13,510 nt of DNA from CAMLHP01 sp035759745 (GTDB lineage: Bacteria; Gemmatimonadota; Gemmatimonadetes; Gemmatimonadales; GWC2-71-9): the NCBI GenBank assembly GCA_035759745.1, contig DASTUF010000079.1:1-13510 (forward strand), given 5' to 3'. Of the stretch, positions 6,487 through 12,673 are shown in pieces; the stretch's first letter is position 1, and each line of letters begins with the position of its first letter. The notes under the pieces are model-generated. The model made no database searches. It was given only the letters and a program-made list of their open reading frames with translations, and was not told where the DNA came from. The translations under genes were made by a program, and so were the position numbers.

Positions 6487-6849
6487 GTGATCAACTCCCA
6501 TCGAGACCTCCGAGTATGGCAGCAGGCCATGGATCTTGCCGATGCGACATATGACGTCATGCGGAGCCTGCCTCGGTATGAGAGTTACGGACTCGCCGAT
6601 CAGCTGCGCCGTAGCGCCGTGTCCGTCGCTTCCAACATAGCTGAAGGACACGGGCGGCTTCATCGGGGCGACTACGTGCATCATCTATCGATGGCGCGGG
6701 GGTCGCTGGCCGAATTGCAGACGCAACTCCAACTGGCGTGCCGGCTTCACGGCACAGATGTGACCGCCGCAGTCGAAGTCGCCAACGTGGTAGGGCGGAT
6801 GCTCAACCGACTTATCGCCCGGCTCCGCGCCCTACCCCCTAATCCCTAA
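6487..6849 (+). CDS. Four-helix-bundle protein (23S rRNA intervening-sequence/Avd-like family)
   Basis: The 120-residue product matches this family from its first residues: SHRDLRVWQQAMDLADATYD, SLPRYESYGLADQLRRSAVS and the signature VASNIAEGHGR, then GSLAELQTQLQLACRL and a last helix ending RLIARLRA. GTG 6487 places the start just ahead of the conserved RDLRVW; a TTG at 6469 would add six residues, and neither has a good Shine-Dalgarno sequence. Known relatives are encoded inside 23S rRNA insertions, serve as Avd in diversity-generating retroelements, or stand alone with no known function; the basic concave surface suggests nucleic-acid binding. It is the only plus-strand gene among acd, etfB and etfA. 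About one third of its codons end in A or T by eye, against about one sixth in the start of etfB. Its last residues (LPPNP) and stop are encoded by the heptamer array. Acquisition by insertion is inferred. Confidence 0.88.
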   Translation: MINSHRDLRVWQQAMDLADATYDVMRSLPRYESYGLADQLRRSAVSVASNIAEGHGRLHRGDYVHHLSMARGSLAELQTQLQLACRLHGTDVTAAVEVANVVGRMLNRLIARLRALPPNP

Positions 6850-6870
6850 CCCCCAACCCCCAACCCCTAG
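6830..6870. repeat. Heptamer array at convergent gene ends, units CCCTAAC/CCCCAAC (x6)
   Basis: Units CCCTACC, CCCTAAT, CCCTAAC, CCCCAAC, CCCCAAC and CCCTAG(a) lie in tandem. They supply the last codons and TAA of the four-helix gene on the plus strand and the TAG stop (6867-6869) of the acyl-CoA dehydrogenase on the minus strand. The minus strand is G-rich. The last three full units are the reverse complement of the core of the array at 6383-6412. Confidence 0.9.
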
Positions 6871-8066
6871 ATCGCCGAGAGCCCCGTCACACTCTGCCCC
6901 ACAATCAGCGAATGCATGTCATGCGTGCCTTCGTAGGTGTACACCGACTCGAGATTCGCCATGTGCCGCATCGAGTGATACTCCGCCAGGATCCCGTTCG
7001 CGCCCAGCAGCCGCCGCGCCTCCCGCGCGATGTCGCACGCCATGCTCACGTTGTTGCGCTTGCAGAGCGACACCTGGTCGAAGGTCATCGTCCCTGCATC
7101 CTTGAGCCGGCCCAGCTGCAGCGTCATGAACTGAGCCTTGGTGATCTCGCTCAGCATGTCCACCAGTCGCACCTGCTGGATCTGGGTCCCCGCGATGGGC
7201 TTGTCGAACATCACCCGCTGCTGGCCGTAGCGCAGCGCCTCGTCGTAGCACGCCATCGCCGCGCCGATCCCGCCCCACGCAATGCCGTACCGCGCCTGGG
7301 TCAGGCACATCAGCGGGCTCTTGAGCCCGCCCGACCTGGGCAGCAGCGCGCTGTCCGGCACGTGCACGTCCTCGAGGTGGATCTCGCTGGTGTCCGACGC
7401 CCGCAACGACAGCTTGCCCTTCTGGTCCCGCGCCGAGTAGCCCTTGGTACTGGTGGGAACGATGAACCCGCGGATGGATGAAGCGTCGTTGATGTCGCCG
7501 GTCTTGGCCCAGATGATGGAGACCGTGGCCTGCGAGCCGTTGGTGATCCACATCTTCACGCCATTGAGCACCCAGCCATCGGCGGTCTTCTTCGCCGTGG
7601 TGATCATCCCGCCCGGATTGGAGCCGTAGTCCGGCTCGGTCAGCCCGAAGCAGCCGATCTCCTGCCCCGCCGCCAGCCTCGGCAGCCAGTGCTTCTTCTG
7701 CTCCTCACTTCCGAACGCGAAGATCGGGTACATCACCAGCGCGCCCTGCACCGACGCGAAGGAACGGATTCCCGAGTCGCCCCGCTCCAGCTCCTGCATG
7801 ATCAGCCCGTACGCCACGTTGTTGAGCCCCGCGCAGCCGTACTCCTCCGGCAGGTTGGCGCCGAAGAACCCCAGCTCGGCCATGCCCGGAATCAGCTGCT
7901 TCGGGAACTTGCCCTCGACATACGCCTCCCCGATCACCGGAATGAGGTGCTCGTCCACCCAGGCGCGGACCGTGTCCCGCACCGCCCGCTCCTCCTCGGA
8001 AAGGAGCGAGTCGAGGTTGAGGAAATCGACGCCGGTGAACTGGGAAGCGGGAGCTGCGGTGGCCAT
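6867..8066 (-). CDS. gcdH: Acyl-CoA dehydrogenase, glutaryl-CoA dehydrogenase-like
   Basis: The 399-residue FAD enzyme aligns end to end with the glutaryl-CoA dehydrogenase branch. Segments include ERGDSGIRSFASVQGALVM, GSEEQKKHWLPRLA, GCFGLTEPDYGSNPGGM, KMWITNGSQA, SLRASDTSEIHLEDVHVP, ARYGIAWGGIGA and NLESVYTYEGTHDMHSL. The catalytic base is E379 in YEGTHD. R101 and S105 match the arginine and serine that hold the substrate gamma-carboxylate in human GCDH, which supports glutaryl-CoA oxidation and decarboxylation to crotonyl-CoA (lysine/tryptophan/aromatic catabolism); a broader acyl-CoA substrate is possible. Electrons pass to the ETF encoded just downstream. The ATG at 8066 directly abuts a heptamer array, with no Shine-Dalgarno sequence, and the stop codon lies in another array. 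Confidence 0.93.
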   Translation of the reverse strand: MATAAPASQFTGVDFLNLDSLLSEEERAVRDTVRAWVDEHLIPVIGEAYVEGKFPKQLIPGMAELGFFGANLPEEYGCAGLNNVAYGLIMQELERGDSGIRSFASVQGALVMYPIFAFGSEEQKKHWLPRLAAGQEIGCFGLTEPDYGSNPGGMITTAKKTADGWVLNGVKMWITNGSQATVSIIWAKTGDINDASSIRGFIVPTSTKGYSARDQKGKLSLRASDTSEIHLEDVHVPDSALLPRSGGLKSPLMCLTQARYGIAWGGIGAAMACYDEALRYGQQRVMFDKPIAGTQIQQVRLVDMLSEITKAQFMTLQLGRLKDAGTMTFDQVSLCKRNNVSMACDIAREARRLLGANGILAEYHSMRHMANLESVYTYEGTHDMHSLIVGQSVTGLSAI

Positions 8067-8115
8067 GGGAGTTGGGGCTTAGGGCGTAGGGCTTAGGGCC
8101 TGGGGATCAGGGCTC
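8067..8115. repeat. Heptamer array in gcdH leader, unit AGGGCTT (x7)
   Basis: Seven 7-bp units: GGGAGTT, GGGGCTT, AGGGCGT, AGGGCTT, AGGGCCT, GGGGATC, AGGGCTC. The plus strand is G-rich; in the gcdH transcript the array is C-rich and occupies the whole region where a ribosome-binding site should lie. Confidence 0.85.
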
Positions 8116-8126
8116 GGCACTCGCGC

Positions 8127-8132
8127 AATATA
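8127..8132 (-). promoter_or_regulatory. Possible -10 box for gcdH
   Basis: The minus strand reads TATATT here, the only AT-rich hexamer in the gap upstream of gcdH. No recognisable -35 lies 16-18 nt upstream. If used, transcription would start near 8120 and the leader would consist almost entirely of the heptamer array. Confidence 0.3.
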
Positions 8133-8168
8133 GCATGGCGCCGCGAGCCTCGGATGGCTCACGAAGGT

Positions 8169-8227
8169 GCGACCGCGGTAGCCCGAAAGCGGTCTGTCCA
8201 TCTGCTCCAGCGGCGCACCTGAGGGAG
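8169..8227. repeat. 59-bp dispersed repeat, copy A
   Basis: It matches 12586-12644 at 56 of 59 positions in the same orientation (differences at 8180, 8217 and 8220). It contains GACCGC (8171-8176) and GCGGTC (8189-8194), which can form a 6-bp stem with a 12-nt loop. It starts 43 nt after the metallophosphoesterase stop on the minus strand. Confidence 0.9.
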
Positions 8228-8269
8228 ACACCGGGGTGAGCGGCCAGCGCAACCGAGCCGCCGAGCCGC

Positions 8270-9133
8270 CTAGGCTATGATTACTGGCTCGCGCCTGGCA
8301 AACCGATGCTGGTCCGATGGAAGGAACTTCCCGTTGTCCCAGCGAAAATGCTGAATCTCCACCGCATCCGGATGGATCCGCACCAGGTTGAACACCGACG
8401 CCCGCCCTCCGCGGGTCCGGTTCGTGTGAGTGCCGGCCGTGCTGATCGGCAGCCCCTCGGACGCCACGCCCGCACCCTCCTGGTGATCATGCCCGCACAG
8501 CACCACGTCGGCGCCAGTCTCCCGCAGCCTGCGTTGCGCGTCCTGCCAGTGCGCCAGCCCCATCCGCTCCGAAATCGCCCCCGGCAGCACATTGTGGTGC
8601 AGCACCAGCACCTTGGCCAGCGACGCCGAGCCGCCATCAGGGGCGGACTGGCGTCCGCCCGCCGCCGACTCGAACAGTTCTCGTATGCGGTCCGTCTCCG
8701 ACCTGGGCAAATGCCCCTTCACCGCCATGTCGTTCGGATTCCAGGTCAGCGAACCCGGCGCCACGCCATGGGCCGACAGCGCGCCCGCGATGATGGCGCC
8801 CGGCACCTCGAGCACCGGCGTCAGGTTTTCGCCGAACCAGCGCCGGTACTTGGTGTACAATCGCTCTCGGCCCAGCACATGCAGCGGGCTCTTCCACCAC
8901 TGCACATCGTGATTGCCCGGTATCACCAGCGTCGGCGCCACGTGCTGCAGGCGGCGCATGAAACCGTGCGCCGCCTGGAACTCGCCGTGCCGGGCCCGCT
9001 GGGTCAGGTCGCCCGAAATCACCACCGCATCGGGCTTCAGCTCGGGCGCGAAGTCCTCGATCGCTTCCAGCTGGGCCAGCTGCGCGTCTCGGCCGAAATG
9101 CACATCCGAGACGTGCAGGATGTCCACGCTCAC
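8270..9133 (-). CDS. Calcineurin-like metallophosphoesterase
   Basis: The 287-residue protein starts at GTG 9133, overlapping the DUF4139 stop by 4 nt (GTGA). The longer frame upstream lies inside DUF4139 coding sequence and has no family match. Dimetal-site motifs appear in order: D10-x-H12 (SDVHFG), GDLTQ with D42, GNHD with N74 and H75, LHHN, and GHDH about three quarters along. The fold and motif set resemble the CpdA/Icc group of phosphodiesterases. No signal peptide is seen, so it is probably cytoplasmic. Substrate is unknown: cyclic nucleotides, other phosphodiesters or phosphoproteins are all possible. Tight coupling to an exported DUF4139 protein is the only contextual clue. It ends upstream of copy A of the 59-bp repeat. 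Confidence 0.9.
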   Translation of the reverse strand: MSVDILHVSDVHFGRDAQLAQLEAIEDFAPELKPDAVVISGDLTQRARHGEFQAAHGFMRRLQHVAPTLVIPGNHDVQWWKSPLHVLGRERLYTKYRRWFGENLTPVLEVPGAIIAGALSAHGVAPGSLTWNPNDMAVKGHLPRSETDRIRELFESAAGGRQSAPDGGSASLAKVLVLHHNVLPGAISERMGLAHWQDAQRRLRETGADVVLCGHDHQEGAGVASEGLPISTAGTHTNRTRGGRASVFNLVRIHPDAVEIQHFRWDNGKFLPSDQHRFARREPVIIA

Positions 9134-10518
9134 CAGCGGGCCCACACCCGGTAGGTCAGCACCGCCTCGCCCCGCGCCGGCACCTCCACCTTGAAGCGGG
9201 TGATCGTGCTCGACACCTTCTCTGCCGGCACCGAGCTCGCCTCGATCCTCCACTCCCCTGCACGGCGCTCCTCCACCACCACCGTCACCGCCTCATCCCT
9301 GGCATTGTTGAGCGTGACCCGGTATTCCGCGATCGCGATGGTCCGCCGCGGCTTGCCGGTTGGCTCCTGGCTCGTGGTGTAACTGGTCTGGATCCGCCGG
9401 GCCGTGATGTCGAACGCCGTGCCGGCCCGAAGCCGCAGTTCCTCACCTGGCGCCGTGTGATCCGTGGACGCCTCGCCCACCAGCTGCAGCCGCCCTTCGG
9501 CGTCCGGTTCATAGAGCCGCGCGGTGCCCTCGGGCAGCGGCGCATCGCCGAACGGGGTGTCCCGCTTGCGCTCCAGCGCGTAGCTGATCTCTACCGGCAC
9601 CTCGCCCTCGTCCCCCTGCTGCGGCAGGAAGCCCCAGTAGGGGATGTCGCCCCGCACCAGGAACTCCTTGCGATAGGGCGTCGACGCCGGCTCGAACAGC
9701 GCGGCCAGCGTGGTCTCGCCCGGCCGGAGCGAATGGGTGCCATCCAGCGAATAGAGATGGAACTCGCCCACCGACTGTTCGCCCATCGCCTTCGTGGCCA
9801 CGGCATCGCGCATCTCCATCGCCTGCGCCCGCGCGTACATCACCTGCGGCGGCTGCTCGGCGACACCCACGTCACCTGCCAGCAGCTGCACCTCAGCGTC
9901 CTCTGCGGACAGCTGTCCCGACTCGATCGCCGCATTGCCGGTAACCCGTGCGCTCCCCTTGCCCAGCACCACGCTGTATGCCGCCTGCCAGTTGGCGCCC
10001 TGCGTGAAGTAACCCAGCCCCAGTTGCTGCCTCGCCTGCCCGCTCACCAGCGACAGCGTGAGGGCCGGGTCCACCACTACCAGATCCGCCGGATAGAGCG
10101 CCCGTCCCGGCGCGCTGAACGTCACCGAGCCGTCGGCCAGCCGGAGCCGGAGCGGGTCGACTCCGATCACCGTCGCCGTCACCGTATCCGCCCGGCCACC
10201 CTCTTTCGATGGCGGCGTGACGAACTTGAGTTCCCGGCCCACAGCGCGCCGCAGCACGCTCACCTCGTCCACCGCGCCGTCAAAGGACGCGCGCACGATC
10301 GACACGCCCGGATCCAGCGCAAACAGGCTCGAGGCGTTGATCGGCCCCACCTCGACCCGCTGGGACGACTCTCCCCGTGGCACCGCCACGCCGAACATCC
10401 GGCGCACCAGCACTCGGCCGTCCTGGTAGATCGTGAGACTCTGTTGAGCCATGGCGAGACTCGGAAGCACAGTGGATGAAATCAGCGCCAGCAATGCGGC
10501 GCGCTGAAGTACGGTCAT
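9130..10518 (-). CDS. DUF4139 domain-containing exported protein
   Basis: The 462-residue product has a signal peptide (MTVLQRAALLALISSTVLPSLAMAQ) and an ATG with GAGG 6 nt upstream, so the start is secure. The N-terminal part (about 28-130) is strand-rich (LTIYQDGRVLVRRMF, GVSIVRASFDGAVDEVSVLRR). The middle contains GYFTQGANWQAAYSVVL, a hallmark of the DUF4139 region, then HLYSLDGTHSLRPGETTLAALFE. The C-terminal third (EYRVTLNNARDEAVTVVVEE, then VEVPARGEAVLTYRVWARW) reads as a beta-sandwich closing strand set. The protein should be periplasmic or surface-associated; the family has no firm function. It begins 25 nt downstream of a 73-nt hairpin and is translationally coupled to the metallophosphoesterase. 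Confidence 0.82.
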   Translation of the reverse strand: MTVLQRAALLALISSTVLPSLAMAQQSLTIYQDGRVLVRRMFGVAVPRGESSQRVEVGPINASSLFALDPGVSIVRASFDGAVDEVSVLRRAVGRELKFVTPPSKEGGRADTVTATVIGVDPLRLRLADGSVTFSAPGRALYPADLVVVDPALTLSLVSGQARQQLGLGYFTQGANWQAAYSVVLGKGSARVTGNAAIESGQLSAEDAEVQLLAGDVGVAEQPPQVMYARAQAMEMRDAVATKAMGEQSVGEFHLYSLDGTHSLRPGETTLAALFEPASTPYRKEFLVRGDIPYWGFLPQQGDEGEVPVEISYALERKRDTPFGDAPLPEGTARLYEPDAEGRLQLVGEASTDHTAPGEELRLRAGTAFDITARRIQTSYTTSQEPTGKPRRTIAIAEYRVTLNNARDEAVTVVVEERRAGEWRIEASSVPAEKVSSTITRFKVEVPARGEAVLTYRVWARW

Positions 10519-10543
10519 GACTTTCCTCGCAGATCAGTGGTGA

Positions 10544-10616
10544 CCGTGGCGGTCAGGAGCGGTCCCCGCAGGCAGGTCACGTATCTGCCGGAGGGGACCG
10601 CTCCTGATTGCCACGG
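10544..10616. repeat. Long near-perfect hairpin between zinc-ribbon gene and DUF4139 gene
   Basis: The outer arms 10544-10567 and 10593-10616 pair over 24 positions, with two adjacent G-T wobbles as the only departures. The inner 15 bp (TCAGGAGCGGTCCCC and its exact complement) are perfect. The 25-nt loop has a further GGCAG/CTGCC stem. It could terminate or stabilise the upstream transcript, but no U-tract follows, so a REP- or MITE-like palindrome is equally likely. Confidence 0.75.
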
Positions 10617-10625
10617 CCGCAACAA

Positions 10626-10916
10626 TCAGTTCAGGTGTCGAAGTGCCGCGGCATACGCGATCCGCCGGACCATCAGGTACATGATGACCACGCCGATCCC
10701 CGCCCAGAGGCGGGCCGTCGGCGTGGGGGGCAGGCGAGTCGCCACATAGAACGCACACAGGGCGGTCACCGCGAGGGAGATGCGCCGGGACCACTGACTT
10801 GCACGCCGGGCCCGGATCCGCTGGCAGTCCTTGCAGAACTCCCCGAACGCCAGCCCCGCGACAAACCTCCCGCAGCGGGCGCAGGGAACCTCAGCGAAGC
10901 CGGGCGACAACCGCAT
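10626..10916 (-). CDS. Small zinc-ribbon membrane protein
   Basis: The 96-residue product starts at an ATG 26 nt inside the isocitrate dehydrogenase gene in another frame; TTG 10910 is an alternative. The frame extends further upstream, but only as shadow of the dehydrogenase. The N-terminus has two CxxC knuckles, C12-A-R-C15 and C28-K-D-C31, which should bind one zinc ion. A basic stretch (RIRARRASQWSRR) follows, then two predicted membrane helices (about 51-68, ISLAVTALCAFYVATRLP, and 75-92, LWAGIGVVIMYLMVRRI). The layout is a cytoplasmic zinc ribbon anchored to the inner membrane. I know of no specific function; it could be a small adaptor or stress protein. The intact cysteine pairs and start within the upstream gene argue for a real co-translated gene. 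Confidence 0.72.
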   Translation of the reverse strand: MRLSPGFAEVPCARCGRFVAGLAFGEFCKDCQRIRARRASQWSRRISLAVTALCAFYVATRLPPTPTARLWAGIGVVIMYLMVRRIAYAAALRHLN

Positions 10917-11907
10917 TGCCGAACTCACGGGTCGAGGCGCTGCCGCCCAGATCCCGGGTGCGGACATCATCGGACACGATCGCCTGCTCCACCGCCGAGC
11001 GAAGCCTCGAACCATGCTCCTGCTCGCCCAGGTGGTCGAGCATCATCGCCGCCGCCAGCATCAACGCCGATGGATTGGCGACGCCCTTGCCCGCGATGTC
11101 GGGCGCGCTGCCGTGCACCGCCTCGAAGATCGCCACCCTGGTGCCGATGTTGGCGCCAGGCGCGAGGCCGAGGCCGCCCACCAGGCCGGAGATCTCGTCG
11201 CTCAGGATGTCGCCGAACATGTTGGTGGTGACGATCACGTCGAACTGCTCAGGCCGGAGCACCAGCTGCATGGCGCAGTTGTCGATGATGATGTCGCTCG
11301 CCTCGATCCGGCCGGCGTACTCCGCCGCCACCTGGCGATGCACCTCGAGGAACAGTCCGCTCACCATCTTGAGGATGTTGGCCTTGTGGACCGTGGTGAC
11401 CTTCTTGCGGCCGTGCTGCAGCGCGTACTCGAAGGCATAGCGAATGATGCGCTCGCTGCCCGCCCGGGTCACGATCGCCAGCGACTCTGCCACCGCTCTG
11501 GGATCGTCGCCTACCGGCACGAAGTGCTCGACCCCAACGTACAGCCCCTCGAGGTTCTCCCGCACCAGCACGATGTCGATGTCCTCGTACCGGCCGCCGG
11601 TCAAGATTGTGCGCGAGGGCCGGACATTGGCGTAGAGCTGGAATTCCTTCCTGAGCGCCACATTCACCGAGCGATACCCGCCGCCCACCGGCGTGGTCAG
11701 CGGACCCTTGAGCGCGATCCCCGACTTCCGGATGCTCGCCACTGTGGCTTCGGGCAGCGGGTCACCCGCCGCGTCCACCGCCGCCATCCCGCCCAGCTGG
11801 CGGTCCCACGCGAAGGAAAGTCCGGTCGCCTCCAGCGCCCGGACCGTCGCGTCCGTGATCTCGGGTCCGATCCCGTCGCCGGGGATCAAGGTGATGGCGT
11901 AGGTCAT
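10891..11907 (-). CDS. Isocitrate/isopropylmalate dehydrogenase family, NAD-type isocitrate dehydrogenase likely
   Basis: The 338-residue enzyme starts at ATG 11907, overlapping the exported-protein stop as ATGA, and opens with the family start MTYAITLIPGDGIGPEI. The segment GGYRSVNVALRKEFQLYANVRP carries the S-x-N pattern (S80, N82) of isocitrate dehydrogenases rather than the isopropylmalate pattern. Other motifs are RENLEGLYVGVEH, VTTVHKANILK, FGDILSDEISGLVGGLGLAP (metal-binding aspartates) and EAVHGSAPDIAGKGVANPSALMLAAAMML. The APDIAGK segment is typical of NAD+ rather than NADP+ enzymes. The reaction would be isocitrate to 2-oxoglutarate plus CO2 in the TCA cycle. Homoisocitrate or isopropylmalate activity cannot be excluded from sequence alone. 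No leucine or lysine biosynthesis neighbours are present. Confidence 0.88.
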   Translation of the reverse strand: MTYAITLIPGDGIGPEITDATVRALEATGLSFAWDRQLGGMAAVDAAGDPLPEATVASIRKSGIALKGPLTTPVGGGYRSVNVALRKEFQLYANVRPSRTILTGGRYEDIDIVLVRENLEGLYVGVEHFVPVGDDPRAVAESLAIVTRAGSERIIRYAFEYALQHGRKKVTTVHKANILKMVSGLFLEVHRQVAAEYAGRIEASDIIIDNCAMQLVLRPEQFDVIVTTNMFGDILSDEISGLVGGLGLAPGANIGTRVAIFEAVHGSAPDIAGKGVANPSALMLAAAMMLDHLGEQEHGSRLRSAVEQAIVSDDVRTRDLGGSASTREFGNAVVARLR

Positions 11908-12515
11908 GGAAAGAGTGTCGCGGTGGCCTGCTTGAATGCGTCGTCCGGGCTGCTGCCCAGTCCGGTCGCGCGGGAGCGCCAAACCACCGTACCCCGCCGG
12001 GCGTCCACCAGGGCCATCGCGAGCGAGGCCTGCAGTTGGCCGGTAGAGTCAGCTCCGAAGACCACTGCCGCCGGCACCAGCACCAGGCGTCCGTTGGTCA
12101 TGGCTGTGAGTTTCCGGAGACTGGCATTGAGCTGGCCCGGCACCTGGTCAATCCCCTCGGACCGAAGCACCGACTGCCCCATCCGGTCGGGGTCGGTCAG
12201 CATGCCCGGCGCCCGCCGGTATAGCCGCCGCAGCGCACTCGGCAGCACCCAGTTCACCTCCGGTGCCCGCCGCGCCAGCGCCTCGCCCAGCAGCGAATCC
12301 GCCCGGTAGAGCGACGGCCCCAGCTCGGCCCACGGCAGGAAGGTCGAGTCGGCCTCGATGGCCGGGTCCGCCAGAACGTACGTCACCGGCAGCACCGCCA
12401 CCTCCTGCCCCGCCATCGACTCGGTGTTGAGGAGGTGGTTGTGGTACTTGCCCTGCGCCAGGGCAGACGACGCGGCTCCCAGGACGAGGACAGCTACTAT
12501 CAGAAGGGATCTCAT
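11904..12515 (-). CDS. Exported protein of unknown function
   Basis: The 203-residue product starts MRSLLIVAVLVLGAASSALA, a clear signal peptide with cleavage likely after LAQ, without a lipobox. The longer open frame (to 12563) adds an unlikely N-terminus. The mature part has alternating strands and helices (QEVAVLPVTYVLADP; LLGEALARRAPEVNWVLPSALRR; LVLVPAAVVFG; QASLAMALVDARRGTVVWRSRATG). This pattern is reminiscent of periplasmic TolB-N/LpoB/GNA1162-like alpha/beta proteins, a weak resemblance only. It overlaps the dehydrogenase start by 4 nt. The minus strand carries TAGATT 7-8 nt upstream of the ATG and no Shine-Dalgarno sequence, so a leaderless transcript is possible. Confidence 0.72.
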   Translation of the reverse strand: MRSLLIVAVLVLGAASSALAQGKYHNHLLNTESMAGQEVAVLPVTYVLADPAIEADSTFLPWAELGPSLYRADSLLGEALARRAPEVNWVLPSALRRLYRRAPGMLTDPDRMGQSVLRSEGIDQVPGQLNASLRKLTAMTNGRLVLVPAAVVFGADSTGQLQASLAMALVDARRGTVVWRSRATGLGSSPDDAFKQATATLFP

Positions 12516-12585
12516 GCGGCACAATCTAACAGGGAGGGTGATGCTCGATGACTGGCGCGGCATGGCCCCTGCCCATCCCGGCGGG

Positions 12586-12644
12586 GCGACCGCGGTGGCC
12601 CGAAAGCGGTCTGTCCATCTGCTCCAGCGGCGCCCCAGAGGGAG
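12586..12644. repeat. 59-bp dispersed repeat, copy B
   Basis: It is identical to 8169-8227 except at 12597, 12634 and 12637. It contains the same GACCGC/GCGGTC stem (12588-12593 with 12606-12611). It lies in the 158-nt gap between the SDR stop and the exported-protein start, 30 nt after the SDR stop on the minus strand. The rest of that gap shows only a G-rich patch (12641-12653). Confidence 0.9.
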
Positions 12645-12673
12645 GGGTAGGGGCTATGCCGCATGGAGACGAA

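Noticed and set aside
6469..6849. Diversity-generating retroelement, because the four-helix protein resembles Avd
   Set aside because: No reverse transcriptase, no template/variable repeat pair and no variable C-type-lectin gene in the window.
8067..8115. CRISPR array
   Set aside because: Units are 7 bp without spacers, and no cas gene is present.
9457..10479. 340-codon plus-strand open frame opposite the DUF4139 gene
   Set aside because: Shadow frame with His/Arg-rich low-information translation.
10831..12309. 492-codon plus-strand open frame opposite isocitrate dehydrogenase
   Set aside because: It is antisense shadow of a clear enzyme gene in GC-rich DNA; the translation is Arg/His/Pro-rich with no family motif.
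8169..12644. Composite transposon bounded by the two 59-bp repeats
   Set aside because: No transposase between or beside the copies, and the enclosed genes look native in codon use; kept only as a possibility in the repeat finding.
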